DNA of 22,452 nt, taken from IMG/VR virus record IMGVR_UViG_3300037502_002720, positions 1-22,452 of that record. The stretch is one strand, 5' to 3'. Each line of letters begins with the position of its first letter. The first letter of the stretch is position 1. Positions 13,989 through 19,029 of this stretch are shown piece after piece. The notes beneath the pieces are model-generated. The model did no database searches, was not told the DNA's origin, and worked only from the letters and a program-made list of their open reading frames with translations. Position numbers and translations under genes: made by a program. Source of the stretch: a virus.

Positions 13989-14428
13989 GCTTCACCTCGC
14001 GCGCGCAGCATGGCGTGACGCAGCATGTGGTGGCTGTGGCACAACCATTGGATCTCAAGGGGCTTCGAGTAATCGTCGTGATGTGCATCGGCCTTTTCTG
14101 CGCCGCATACTTCGCACGGCTTGCGCGACAATCGGCCTGCTTCGATTTCCGTGGCTACCTTGCGCCGTGCAGCACGCTTTTGAGCGTGCTCCGAATCAGT
14201 CCGCTTTTCGGCCCAATAGCCTGCGTAATAATCTCTGCGGCGCTGATACGCTTGCTTTGCCTCGGTACGAAGACGTTCCCCCTTGGCCGAGTTCGTCGCG
14301 TTCTGCTGGGCGCGCTTGCACGGGAGGCACCGGCGATCTCGACTCTTTACCTGCCATTCGCGCGGTTCAAAAGCGATCCCGCACTTCGTGCAAGTGAACG
14401 CCGGTCCGCCGTGGTTGATCTCGTTCAT
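13985..14428 (-). CDS. HNH-like zinc-finger protein
   Basis: A 147-residue protein with two metal-binding parts. Near the N-terminus, C-T-K-C-G-I-A-F and C-L-P-C-K-R form one ribbon. At the C-terminus, C-E-V-C-G-A, D-A-H-H-D-D-Y-S-K-P-L and W-L-C-H-S-H-H-M-L-R-H form an HNH-type beta-beta-alpha-metal pattern with paired CxxC-like ligands. Such proteins are often homing or packaging-associated nucleases, but this pattern alone does not prove activity. ATG 14428 is chosen because GAGGG lies seven bases upstream; ATG 14434 lies too close to it. The helical middle is very basic and suits DNA binding. Confidence 0.72.
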   Translation of the reverse strand: MNEINHGGPAFTCTKCGIAFEPREWQVKSRDRRCLPCKRAQQNATNSAKGERLRTEAKQAYQRRRDYYAGYWAEKRTDSEHAQKRAARRKVATEIEAGRLSRKPCEVCGAEKADAHHDDYSKPLEIQWLCHSHHMLRHAMLRARGEA

Positions 14429-14457
14429 GGTCATCCCTCGGTGTGGTGTGATGCAGA

Positions 14458-15048
14458 TCAGCACGAGCAGGTAAAAAACGATTCGCGCTTGTCTTCGGCA
14501 ACCGTCGTGCCGGTCACGATCTCGTAGTGCCTCCAGAACTCGGGGAACTGGTCCCAATGGTCCTTGTAGGCCTCGGTGTTGTCGTACGTATAGTCCTGGC
14601 ATTCGATCCAGTTTTCTGCCGCGCCCATGAGACGGCTATAGGTCTGGTCGATGCGAGCGGCGAAGTCCTCGATCCATTTCCGCGAGGCGCTGACAGCATC
14701 AAGCGCCGGCTCGTCACCAGCCACATTTGTGAGTTCGCTCGCCGGAAAATCCGGGTGCTCCCAAACGTGCCGCAGCGACCGGATCGTGCGCGGCAGCACG
14801 ATTAGCCAAAAGCGCTGGCCGCGTTTCACGCGATCGTCGAGGAACGGATCGACGATACCGACCGTTTTGCCGGCACGGACCGCCGTACCATTCGGACCCA
14901 GCGCGACGCGGTCTCCAGGCCAGAAATCGTCGGCCGCGATGACCGGCTCGACAGCAAGGTGGATTGCGTCCCGCTTCTCGTTTTCGCCGATGATCATGCC
15001 GAGTGTCTCGAGCGCGTCAGTCGCGACGCTGCGCTTATCTGCGGACAT
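14458..15048 (-). CDS. Hypothetical protein (196 aa)
   Basis: A soluble protein starting M-S-A-D-K-R-S-V-A-T-D-A-L-E-T-L-G with GGAGGACAT before ATG 15048. Residues 40-95 contain P-G-D-R-V-A-L-G-P-N-G-T-A-V-R-A-G-K-T-V-G-I-V-D-P-F, a small beta-barrel-like stretch. The C-terminal third, I-E-C-Q-D-Y-T-Y-D-N, P-E-F-W-R-H-Y-E-I-V-T-G-T, is aromatic and acidic. The protein ends in C-S-C. I do not recognise the family. It precedes the HNH-like gene with a 29-base gap. Confidence 0.68.
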   Translation of the reverse strand: MSADKRSVATDALETLGMIIGENEKRDAIHLAVEPVIAADDFWPGDRVALGPNGTAVRAGKTVGIVDPFLDDRVKRGQRFWLIVLPRTIRSLRHVWEHPDFPASELTNVAGDEPALDAVSASRKWIEDFAARIDQTYSRLMGAAENWIECQDYTYDNTEAYKDHWDQFPEFWRHYEIVTGTTVAEDKRESFFTCSC

Positions 15049-15098
15049 ATGTCCTCCGGGTGATGGTGTGGCGTGATTGCCCGCAGGGCGGGCGCGAG

Positions 15099-15515
15099 TT
15101 ACTTCTTCGGTGCCTGGAACCGACTTGCTTCCAGGATCGGAAGACCCGCTTCTGTCGGCACATAGATCACCTGGCCGCCTTTCCCTTCGCTGTCGGACAG
15201 CTTGTTGATCCAGAGGTAGCGCAGGTAAGCCTCGTTGTCGCGGAGCGAGTTGCCGATGATGGCGTTCGCGCGGGCGACGCCTTGAGCGCGGATCACTTCG
15301 GCGTCGGCATACGCTTGGGCGCTTTCCAGCTTCGCCTTTGCGTCCTGCACTTGAACTTGCTTGCTGTAGTTCGCCTGCGCCAGCTCGGCCTCGCCGTCCA
15401 TACGCTGCGAATACACGCGGTACTGTGGGCATCCGTAAAGCAATCCGCCGGCAAGCGTGGCGATAGCCAATGCGCCGATACCCGACGCGCTGATCAGAAA
15501 TCGTTTTTCATCCAT
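15099..15515 (-). CDS. SPFH (HflC/prohibitin)-like membrane protein, C-terminal type
   Basis: A 138-residue protein with an N-terminal hydrophobic segment at about residues 6-28 ending in G-L-L-Y-G-C, followed by a long charged helix (A-E-L-A-Q-A-N-Y-S-K-Q-V-Q-V-Q-D-A-K-A-K-L). The tail, A-E-V-I-R-A-Q-G-V-A-R-A-N-A-I-I-G-N-S-L-R-D-N-E-A-Y-L-R-Y-L-W-I, then Q-V-I-Y-V-P-T-E-A-G-L-P-I-L, resembles the C-terminal region of SPFH proteins such as HflC and prohibitin. The SPFH core itself is missing. The cysteine at the end of the hydrophobic segment could be lipidated, although Tyr at -2 is unusual. AGGAG lies before ATG 15515. In lambda the HflKC-FtsH complex affects lysogeny; a link here is only a hypothesis. 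Confidence 0.68.
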   Translation of the reverse strand: MDEKRFLISASGIGALAIATLAGGLLYGCPQYRVYSQRMDGEAELAQANYSKQVQVQDAKAKLESAQAYADAEVIRAQGVARANAIIGNSLRDNEAYLRYLWINKLSDSEGKGGQVIYVPTEAGLPILEASRFQAPKK

Positions 15516-15541
15516 GGTCGTTCTCCTGTAGCGGGCGGGGT

Positions 15542-15655
15542 TCAGTCGTGGTGCCAGTGGTCGTCGTTCTCGAAGCGCTTGGCAGCGCGCACGATCACGA
15601 CCGCGGCGAAGATCAGCACGATCGCGGCGCCGATCAGGATTGAAGTGATGGTCAT
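15542..15655 (-). CDS. Small membrane protein (37 aa)
   Basis: M-T-I-T-S-I-L-I-G-A-A-I-V-L-I-F-A-A-V-V-I-V is one membrane span, followed by R-A-A-K-R-F-E-N-D-D-H-W-H-H-D, a basic then His/Asp-rich tail on the cytoplasmic side. GGAGAACTGAC precedes ATG 15655, which lies one base after the upstream stop. The frame extends upstream, but that part belongs to antisense of the neighbouring gene. Function is unknown; the His-rich tail could bind metal. Confidence 0.6.
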   Translation of the reverse strand: MTITSILIGAAIVLIFAAVVIVRAAKRFENDDHWHHD

Positions 15656-15656
15656 G

Positions 15657-15830
15657 TCAGTTCTCCACATTCGAGGAAGCGCTGTATCCGACTTTTCGCA
15701 GCGCTGCATCAACATCGGCCCGAACGTCGGCAGGAAGGGAAACGCGCGACACGACCTTGAGCAATGCACAGGTCAGTTCGCATGTAATCGAGACGGCCGC
15801 AGTTTCGAGTGGCGATTCAGTGTTTTGCAT
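15657..15830 (-). CDS. Hypothetical small protein (57 aa)
   Basis: M-Q-N-T-E-S-P-L-E-T-A-A-V-S-I-T-C-E-L-T-C-A-L-L-K-V-V, then S-L-P-A-D-V-R-A-D-V-D-A-A-L-R-K-V-G-Y-S, is a compact helical protein. GGAGGGAG lies directly upstream, and ATG 15830 overlaps the preceding stop by one base (TGATG). It is too short for usual gene finders. Function is unknown. Confidence 0.62.
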   Translation of the reverse strand: MQNTESPLETAAVSITCELTCALLKVVSRVSLPADVRADVDAALRKVGYSASSNVEN

Positions 15831-15958
15831 CACTCCCTCCGATCTTCTAGCGCTTCACGCTCAAGCTGTCGTTCTTCATCGGTCAGCGGTTCGTCATCGC
15901 CGTACCAGTCGTCCAGACCAGCAAGCCGCCAGTCGTCCGACGGTTCAATAATTCGCAT
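15830..15958 (-). CDS. First gene of the leftward operon, small acidic protein (42 aa)
   Basis: ATG 15958 follows AGGAG by seven bases and encodes an acidic peptide, M-R-I-I-E-P-S-D-D-W-R-L-A-G-L-D-D-W-Y-G-D-D-E-P-L, ending in a charged helix E-R-Q-L-E-R-E-A-L-E-D-R-R-E. It is the first gene with a good ribosome site downstream of the leftward promoter, about 500 bases away. In lambda that position is held by the antiterminator N, but this peptide is acidic, not arginine-rich, so it does not look like N. Function is unknown. Confidence 0.6.
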   Translation of the reverse strand: MRIIEPSDDWRLAGLDDWYGDDEPLTDEERQLEREALEDRRE

Positions 15959-16108
15959 GTCTGGACTCCTAAATAGGTGCCGGTTACGGTTCCGGCTCGA
16001 TCGACTTGCGCCGTCGCGCAGCGGTCATCGACGGTTACTGCACTGATGGGCGGATACGCAGCGTTCGCATGAGGCAGCGTTTTCGCGAGGCAGCGTGTCT
16101 TCAGACTC

Positions 16109-16142
16109 AAAAAACAGGGGTATGACGGGGCCCGGCCGTCAT
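16109..16142 (-). terminator. Attenuator-like hairpin in the leftward leader
   Basis: On the - strand ATGACGG (16142-16136) pairs with CCGTCAT (16128-16122), and six T residues follow at 16114-16109 after a seven-base gap. The gap weakens it as a classical terminator. It lies about 310 nt into the leader, downstream of the boxA-like site, where an antitermination-controlled stop would be expected. Confidence 0.4.
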
Positions 16143-16398
16143 CGCTGCATATCCGCTCATCAGGGCAGTGGTGTTGCGCTCGCGCGCCCGGCTACTCCCG
16201 GCCGTGCCGGCTCCGGGCCGCGCGAGGTTTGTGCCGATTACAACGCCATCGGATCACGTGTTGCTGGCTGTCTTGTGTCAGGTCCGTTCAAGCTGCTAGC
16301 GGTAGCCAAACTTCAGCCCAGCGCGCCGCGCCTGTCCTGACTCACGAGGTGGATCACCCCGGCCGGTTGCTCCGCGTGTGCGGTCCCGGCATACCTTC

Positions 16399-16413
16399 AA
16401 TTGTTAGAGAGCG
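16399..16413 (-). promoter_or_regulatory. boxA-like antitermination site
   Basis: Read on -, CGCTCTCTAACAATT differs at two positions from the ribosomal-operon boxA TGCTCTTTAACAATT. It starts about 42 nt after the predicted PL start. A small CCGC-ACAC-GCGG hairpin follows within 25 nt. boxA RNA recruits NusB/S10 and makes polymerase ignore terminators. The match is seen directly; function is inferred. Confidence 0.5.
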
Positions 16414-16460
16414 GTCCGCCGGGGCGGTGGCGCAGCGCGTTGTGTGCTGCGTTGGAATCA

Positions 16461-16488
16461 AGTATACGACAACGAATAGCAATGTCAA
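16461..16488 (-). promoter_or_regulatory. Leftward early promoter PL with embedded operator
   Basis: On - the -35 box is a perfect TTGACA (16488-16483), the spacer is 16 bp, and the -10 box is TATACT (16466-16461). The predicted start is near 16454. The spacer plus -10 contain CTATTCGTTGTCGTATAC, matching the operator in PR at 13 of 18 positions. It drives the 10-kb leftward operon. Confidence 0.8.
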
Positions 16489-16511
16489 TACATCAATGGA
16501 TAGATGAGGGC

Positions 16512-16536
16512 AAAAAAAATCCCGCCGGGGCGGGAT
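16512..16536 (-). terminator. Intrinsic terminator of the repressor gene
   Basis: On - a 7-bp stem ATCCCGC/GCGGGAT with a four-base loop (16536-16519) is followed by eight T residues (complement of the A run at 16512-16519). It lies 36 bases past the repressor stop and upstream of PL. It should stop repressor transcription before it enters the leftward operon. Confidence 0.85.
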
Positions 16537-16571
16537 CGTATGTTGAGGGCAACCCAGTTGCGAAGGTGCTA

Positions 16572-17285
16572 TCAGCCCGAGCGATAGATGACGCGGCCGA
16601 CAATGTGCACGAACTCGAGCTTTTCGGGCGGCACGATCTTGTCGGGATAACGGGGATTGTAGGAGTGCAGGATCAGGCCGCCGCCAGCCTCCTTGAAGAT
16701 CTGCTTCACAAGAGGCTCATCCTGGAAATAGATAGCGTAGCGCTCACCATCCATGATCCGAGTTGACGTGACGTCGACCATGATGACGTTTTTGTCCTCG
16801 GCCCATGGTTCCATGCTGTCACCACGCAGCACCAGCAACTTGCAGTCTTGCGGGCGCGCCCCCTTTGCCTTGAAAAACGCCGCGTTGAACGGCAGGGCAC
16901 GCTTCTCACGCACTTCCCACTGAATCAATCCATTCCCCGCCGAAAAATGGTAGTCGAACCGGTCGATCCAGATACGGTCTTCATCCGGCTCCAAGTCCTC
17001 GGGATTATCCCAGATAGTGACATTTCCCTTTTCGGCAGGAAGAAGGGGTTTCTGTCCGCTTTTCGGAAGATCGGGACCGCGTCCCTTTTCTTCGAGCAAC
17101 CACGAGGTATCGAGCTGGAGCGCATCGCTCAGCTTCTGGATCGTAGCCATATCGGGCTGAGTGGTCGTTCCCTTCAAGATGCGATTGATGGTCGGCTGCG
17201 GCACGCCGGATAGCCGGCTGAGAGCGCTCTGGCTCTCAATGCCCCGCACCTTCATCGCTAAGTCGAGTCGTTCGGCGAGATTCAT
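16572..17285 (-). CDS. CI-like repressor (XRE helix-turn-helix + S24 peptidase)
   Basis: A 237-residue lysogeny repressor. Residues 1-60 form an XRE-type DNA-binding domain (S-A-L-S-R-L-S-G-V-P-Q-P-T-I-N-R-I-L-K-G). A linker of about 50 residues follows, then a LexA/CI-type S24 domain. The catalytic pair is Ser157 in R-G-D-S-M-E-P and Lys194 in P-L-V-K-Q-I-F, spaced 37 residues as in LexA. Ala116-Gly117 in F-S-A-G-N-G is a plausible self-cleavage site, so RecA/SOS induction is expected. The frame extends upstream to 17573, but ATG 17285 starts the HTH domain. That ATG coincides with the predicted transcription start of its promoter, so the mRNA may be leaderless. Confidence 0.93.
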   Translation of the reverse strand: MNLAERLDLAMKVRGIESQSALSRLSGVPQPTINRILKGTTTQPDMATIQKLSDALQLDTSWLLEEKGRGPDLPKSGQKPLLPAEKGNVTIWDNPEDLEPDEDRIWIDRFDYHFSAGNGLIQWEVREKRALPFNAAFFKAKGARPQDCKLLVLRGDSMEPWAEDKNVIMVDVTSTRIMDGERYAIYFQDEPLVKQIFKEAGGGLILHSYNPRYPDKIVPPEKLEFVHIVGRVIYRSG

Positions 17286-17291
17286 GCCCGA

Positions 17292-17321
17292 ACTATACGT
17301 AACAGAATAAGCATCGCTCAA
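17292..17321 (-). promoter_or_regulatory. Repressor promoter (PRM-like), leaderless output
   Basis: On - the -35 is TTGAGC (17321-17316), the spacer is 18 bp, and the -10 is TATAGT (17297-17292). Counting seven bases on, transcription would start at 17285, the A of the repressor ATG. Lambda cI transcribed from PRM is leaderless in the same way. A CTATACG half-operator overlaps the -10. Confidence 0.6.
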
Positions 17322-17378
17322 GCCGCTATCCGTTCTTGCATTGACAAACCTATCCATCATCGTATAGATTGCGTATAG
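17293..17378. promoter_or_regulatory. Operator cluster OR (repressor/Cro sites)
   Basis: The best site is CTATCCATCATCGTATAG at 17350-17367, an inverted repeat of CTAT/ATAG arms lying between the PR -35 and -10 and overlapping the latter. Weaker copies with the CTAT arm start at 17326 (24 bp away, the lambda OR1-OR2 distance) and at 17293, over the repressor promoter. An extra CGTATAG occurs at 17372-17378. Confidence 0.6.
17341..17368 (+). promoter_or_regulatory. Rightward early promoter PR
   Basis: TTGACA at 17341-17346, a 16-bp spacer, and TATAGA at 17363-17368, giving a start near 17375. It faces Cro and the replication genes. Spacing and the operator embedded in the spacer are the same as in PL. 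Confidence 0.8.
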
Positions 17379-17402
17379 GTGAATAACTGTTCGAGCCAAA
17401 CC

Positions 17403-17621
17403 ATGGACCTGCGCCCCCCCAGCGAACTGCTTGCCGAGATCAAGCAAGCGACGAAAGAAGGTGAAATTGCTCTCGCGAAGCGCCTCGGCATTTCGCAGCC
17501 CACCGTAAATCGGCTGCTGAACGGCCAGGTGGACTGTTCGTCGAGAACTCTCCGTGCCATCCAGCGTGTTCACGCTGAGATCGTGGGCAGTAATGCCGAC
17601 TCTGTTCAGGTGCCCGCATGA
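17403..17621 (+). CDS. Cro-like transcriptional regulator
   Basis: A 72-residue helix-turn-helix protein, the first gene behind PR and divergent from the repressor. The DNA-binding motif is A-L-A-K-R-L-G-I-S-Q-P-T-V-N-R-L-L-N-G. The recognition part (S-Q-P-T-V-N-R-L-L) is very like that of the repressor (P-Q-P-T-I-N-R-I-L), consistent with both binding the same operators. ATG 17403 is preferred. GTG 17379 is in frame but only about four bases after the predicted transcript start. No strong Shine-Dalgarno is visible. The stop overlaps an ATG at 17618 (ATGA). Confidence 0.82.
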   Translation: MDLRPPSELLAEIKQATKEGEIALAKRLGISQPTVNRLLNGQVDCSSRTLRAIQRVHAEIVGSNADSVQVPA

Positions 17622-17653
17622 GCCTCAACCGCAAGCGCGAGCGCGCGAAGTTG

Positions 17654-18190
17654 TCAGCGCATCCAGCCCTGCGGGCCGCCGGGCGGCTCATCGTCGGTGA
17701 TTGCGCTTCTGCTGCGCGGGGAGTTTCGATCGGTGATGTAGATCGTCGAGCAGATAGGGCACTTGAAATTGCCCGGGCGGCCGTGACCCTGCAGCACCGA
17801 ATTTTTCTTTTCCGTGCGGCATCGGGCGCAAAGGTAATGGCGGGGTGTTCTCTCGCCCTCGGTCGGCTCGAAAAGGTAGGCGAATTGCTGCCCCTCAAGT
17901 TCAACGAGTTGGTATCGGACGTCGTTTTCCGCCTGCGTTTGCGTCTTTGCAAGCTGCTCGCGAAGAACATCGTTTTCGCGCTGGAGCGTGGCAATTTCTT
18001 TTTGCAGTTCCATCAGGTGCTGCGTCGCTTGGACAAATGCGAGGCTTGCCGAGCCAAGTTCCTTTCTCAATTCGGCTGTCGCGGCCTGTACTTTCGCGTC
18101 GCCATTAGCGCCGACAAGTTTGCCGAGCATATCCAGCGCAGTGTTTGCTCCGCCGAGTGCTGCGGTGAGCATGTTGATGTCCCAGGTCAT
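17654..18190 (-). CDS. Inverted accessory gene: coiled coil + zinc ribbon
   Basis: A 178-residue protein on the opposite strand to the genes around it. After M-T-W-D-I-N-M-L-T-A-A-L-G-G-A-N-T-A-L-D-M-L-G-K-L comes an amphipathic helical half that includes a coiled coil, L-M-E-L-Q-K-E-I-A-T-L-Q-R-E-N-D-V-L-R-E-Q-L. The second half carries a zinc ribbon (C-A-R-C ... C-P-I-C) and a disordered Pro/Ser/Arg tail. AAGGGG precedes ATG 18190. The longer + strand frame over the same bases is its shadow. Being antisense to PR transcription and sitting between Cro and the replication genes, it looks like a moron expressed from its own promoter in the lysogen; I could not find a convincing promoter. Function is unknown. 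Confidence 0.7.
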   Translation of the reverse strand: MTWDINMLTAALGGANTALDMLGKLVGANGDAKVQAATAELRKELGSASLAFVQATQHLMELQKEIATLQRENDVLREQLAKTQTQAENDVRYQLVELEGQQFAYLFEPTEGERTPRHYLCARCRTEKKNSVLQGHGRPGNFKCPICSTIYITDRNSPRSRSAITDDEPPGGPQGWMR

Positions 18191-18279
18191 GGGGGTCCCC
18201 TTGGTGGTGGTTTCAGTGGTTGTGGCGATCACGATTCTACGGCTGGGCGGGATTCCCACCCCTTTACTCGGGAGGGTGC

Positions 18280-18552
18280 ATGAGCACCGTTGAAACAGTC
18301 TCGCCCGATGCGGTTGAGAACACACGCATGCTCGGGCATCAAGGAGGGGCGGTCATGAACTGCGCTGAATCTTTCGACGACGTGATGCGCCAGGACCATA
18401 TCCACGAACTCTGTCATCGCATGACGATGTGCGACTCCCGTGCGGTTCGCGTTCAGCTCTGCTCGGAACTGAAGCGTGAGATTGATCGGTTGAACGCAGC
18501 GCGCCTTGAACGGTTGGTGGCGGCTATGGAAGTGGCAGGAGATTCGCGATGA
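18280..18552 (+). CDS. Hypothetical early protein (90 aa)
   Basis: Mostly helical, with I-H-E-L-C-H-R-M-T-M-C-D-S-R-A-V-R-V-Q-L-C-S-E-L-K-R-E-I-D-R-L-N-A-A-R-L-E-R-L. Several cysteines and histidines lie in the middle. Two starts compete. ATG 18280 has GGAGG at 18271-18275, while ATG 18355 has AAGGAGG seven bases upstream and would give 65 residues covering all of the conserved-looking part. The stop overlaps the next start (ATGA). Function is unknown. Confidence 0.65.
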   Translation: MSTVETVSPDAVENTRMLGHQGGAVMNCAESFDDVMRQDHIHELCHRMTMCDSRAVRVQLCSELKREIDRLNAARLERLVAAMEVAGDSR

Positions 18553-19025
18553 GCTATGGATTCATTTATGTGCTGGCGAACAGGGCCATGCCTGGTATCT
18601 ACAAGGTCGGCTTTACTGAGAGAAGCCCTTCGCTGCGGTGCGAGGAACTGAGTTCCGCCACCGGCGTTCCGGCACCGTTCGAACTCGTCTGCTATGCGGA
18701 ATACATGAACGCACAAGAGCGTGAACGTGAGATTCATCGGGAGCTTGCTGGCTTCCGAGTGTCGCGTGGCCGTGAGTTTTTCAAGTGTGACCTGTTCCAT
18801 ATCACTCAGATGGTCATGGATGAGGAATTGGCCTGCACGTTGTGCGACCGAGACATGGTAACTCCGATGCTGTATGCGTTCAGCCCGATGTTCAAGGCGC
18901 GCATAGACGTGTCCGACTTCATTCAGAAGGATTCGCTTGACTTCTTAACCAATGGAAAACCCATGGGTTTTGCGGATGAAAGCCAGTCCGAACCTGAGTC
19001 TAACCATAGCCTGGGATTGATCTAA
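18549..19025 (+). CDS. T5orf172 / GIY-YIG-like domain protein
   Basis: A 158-residue protein whose first 80 residues show the T5orf172 (MUG113) version of the GIY-YIG fold: G-F-I-Y-V-L near residue 4, G-I-Y-K-V-G-F-T-E-R at 16-25, then C-E-E-L-S-S-A-T-G-V-P-A-P-F and E-R-E-I-H-R-E-L-A-G-F-R-V-S-R-G-R-E-F-F. Members are found in phages and are thought to be nucleases or DNA-binding proteins; activity is unproven. The C-terminus, including T-N-G-K-P-M-G-F, is encoded by a 16-bp palindrome shared with the next gene. AGGAG precedes the ATG, which overlaps the upstream stop. Confidence 0.8.
   Translation: MSYGFIYVLANRAMPGIYKVGFTERSPSLRCEELSSATGVPAPFELVCYAEYMNAQEREREIHRELAGFRVSRGREFFKCDLFHITQMVMDEELACTLCDRDMVTPMLYAFSPMFKARIDVSDFIQKDSLDFLTNGKPMGFADESQSEPESNHSLGLI
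18956..18971. repeat. Perfect 16-bp palindrome, copy 1
   Basis: AAAACCCATGGGTTTT is perfectly self-complementary. It lies inside the 3' part of the GIY-YIG-like gene. A second copy (14 bp perfect, plus one T) lies at 19388-19402 in the replication gene, 430 bp away. It may be a binding site for the replication initiator. Confidence 0.8.
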
Positions 19026-19029
19026 AGCC

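Larger units (their letters stand above)
15959..16454 (-). other. Long structured 5' leader of the leftward operon
   Basis: Roughly 500 bases between the predicted PL start (about 16454) and the first well-supported gene. It is GC-rich with many inverted repeats and contains a boxA-like site and a hairpin followed by a T run on - (listed separately). Only tiny ATG/GTG frames occur in it. One frame is free of stops for about 100 codons (16191 down to 15883) but lacks an ATG or GTG. I regard it as a regulatory RNA leader, possibly also a degraded gene. Confidence 0.5.

Noticed and set aside
15074-15088. GCCCGC-AGG-GCGGGC hairpin as a terminator in the left operon
   Set aside because: No T run follows on either strand, and it lies within a short intergenic gap of an operon that continues.
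15003-16046. 347-codon + frame
   Set aside because: It runs antisense to four well-supported - genes with ribosome sites and overlaps. Its composition is that of a shadow frame.
18190-18280. A promoter for the inverted gene between the divergent starts
   Set aside because: A TAGAAT-like -10 is visible on - but no acceptable -35 lies at the right distance.
17618-18283. 221-codon + frame after cro
   Set aside because: The - frame has the coiled coil, zinc ribbon and ribosome site. Only the first 12 or so + codons may be a relic of an earlier gene.
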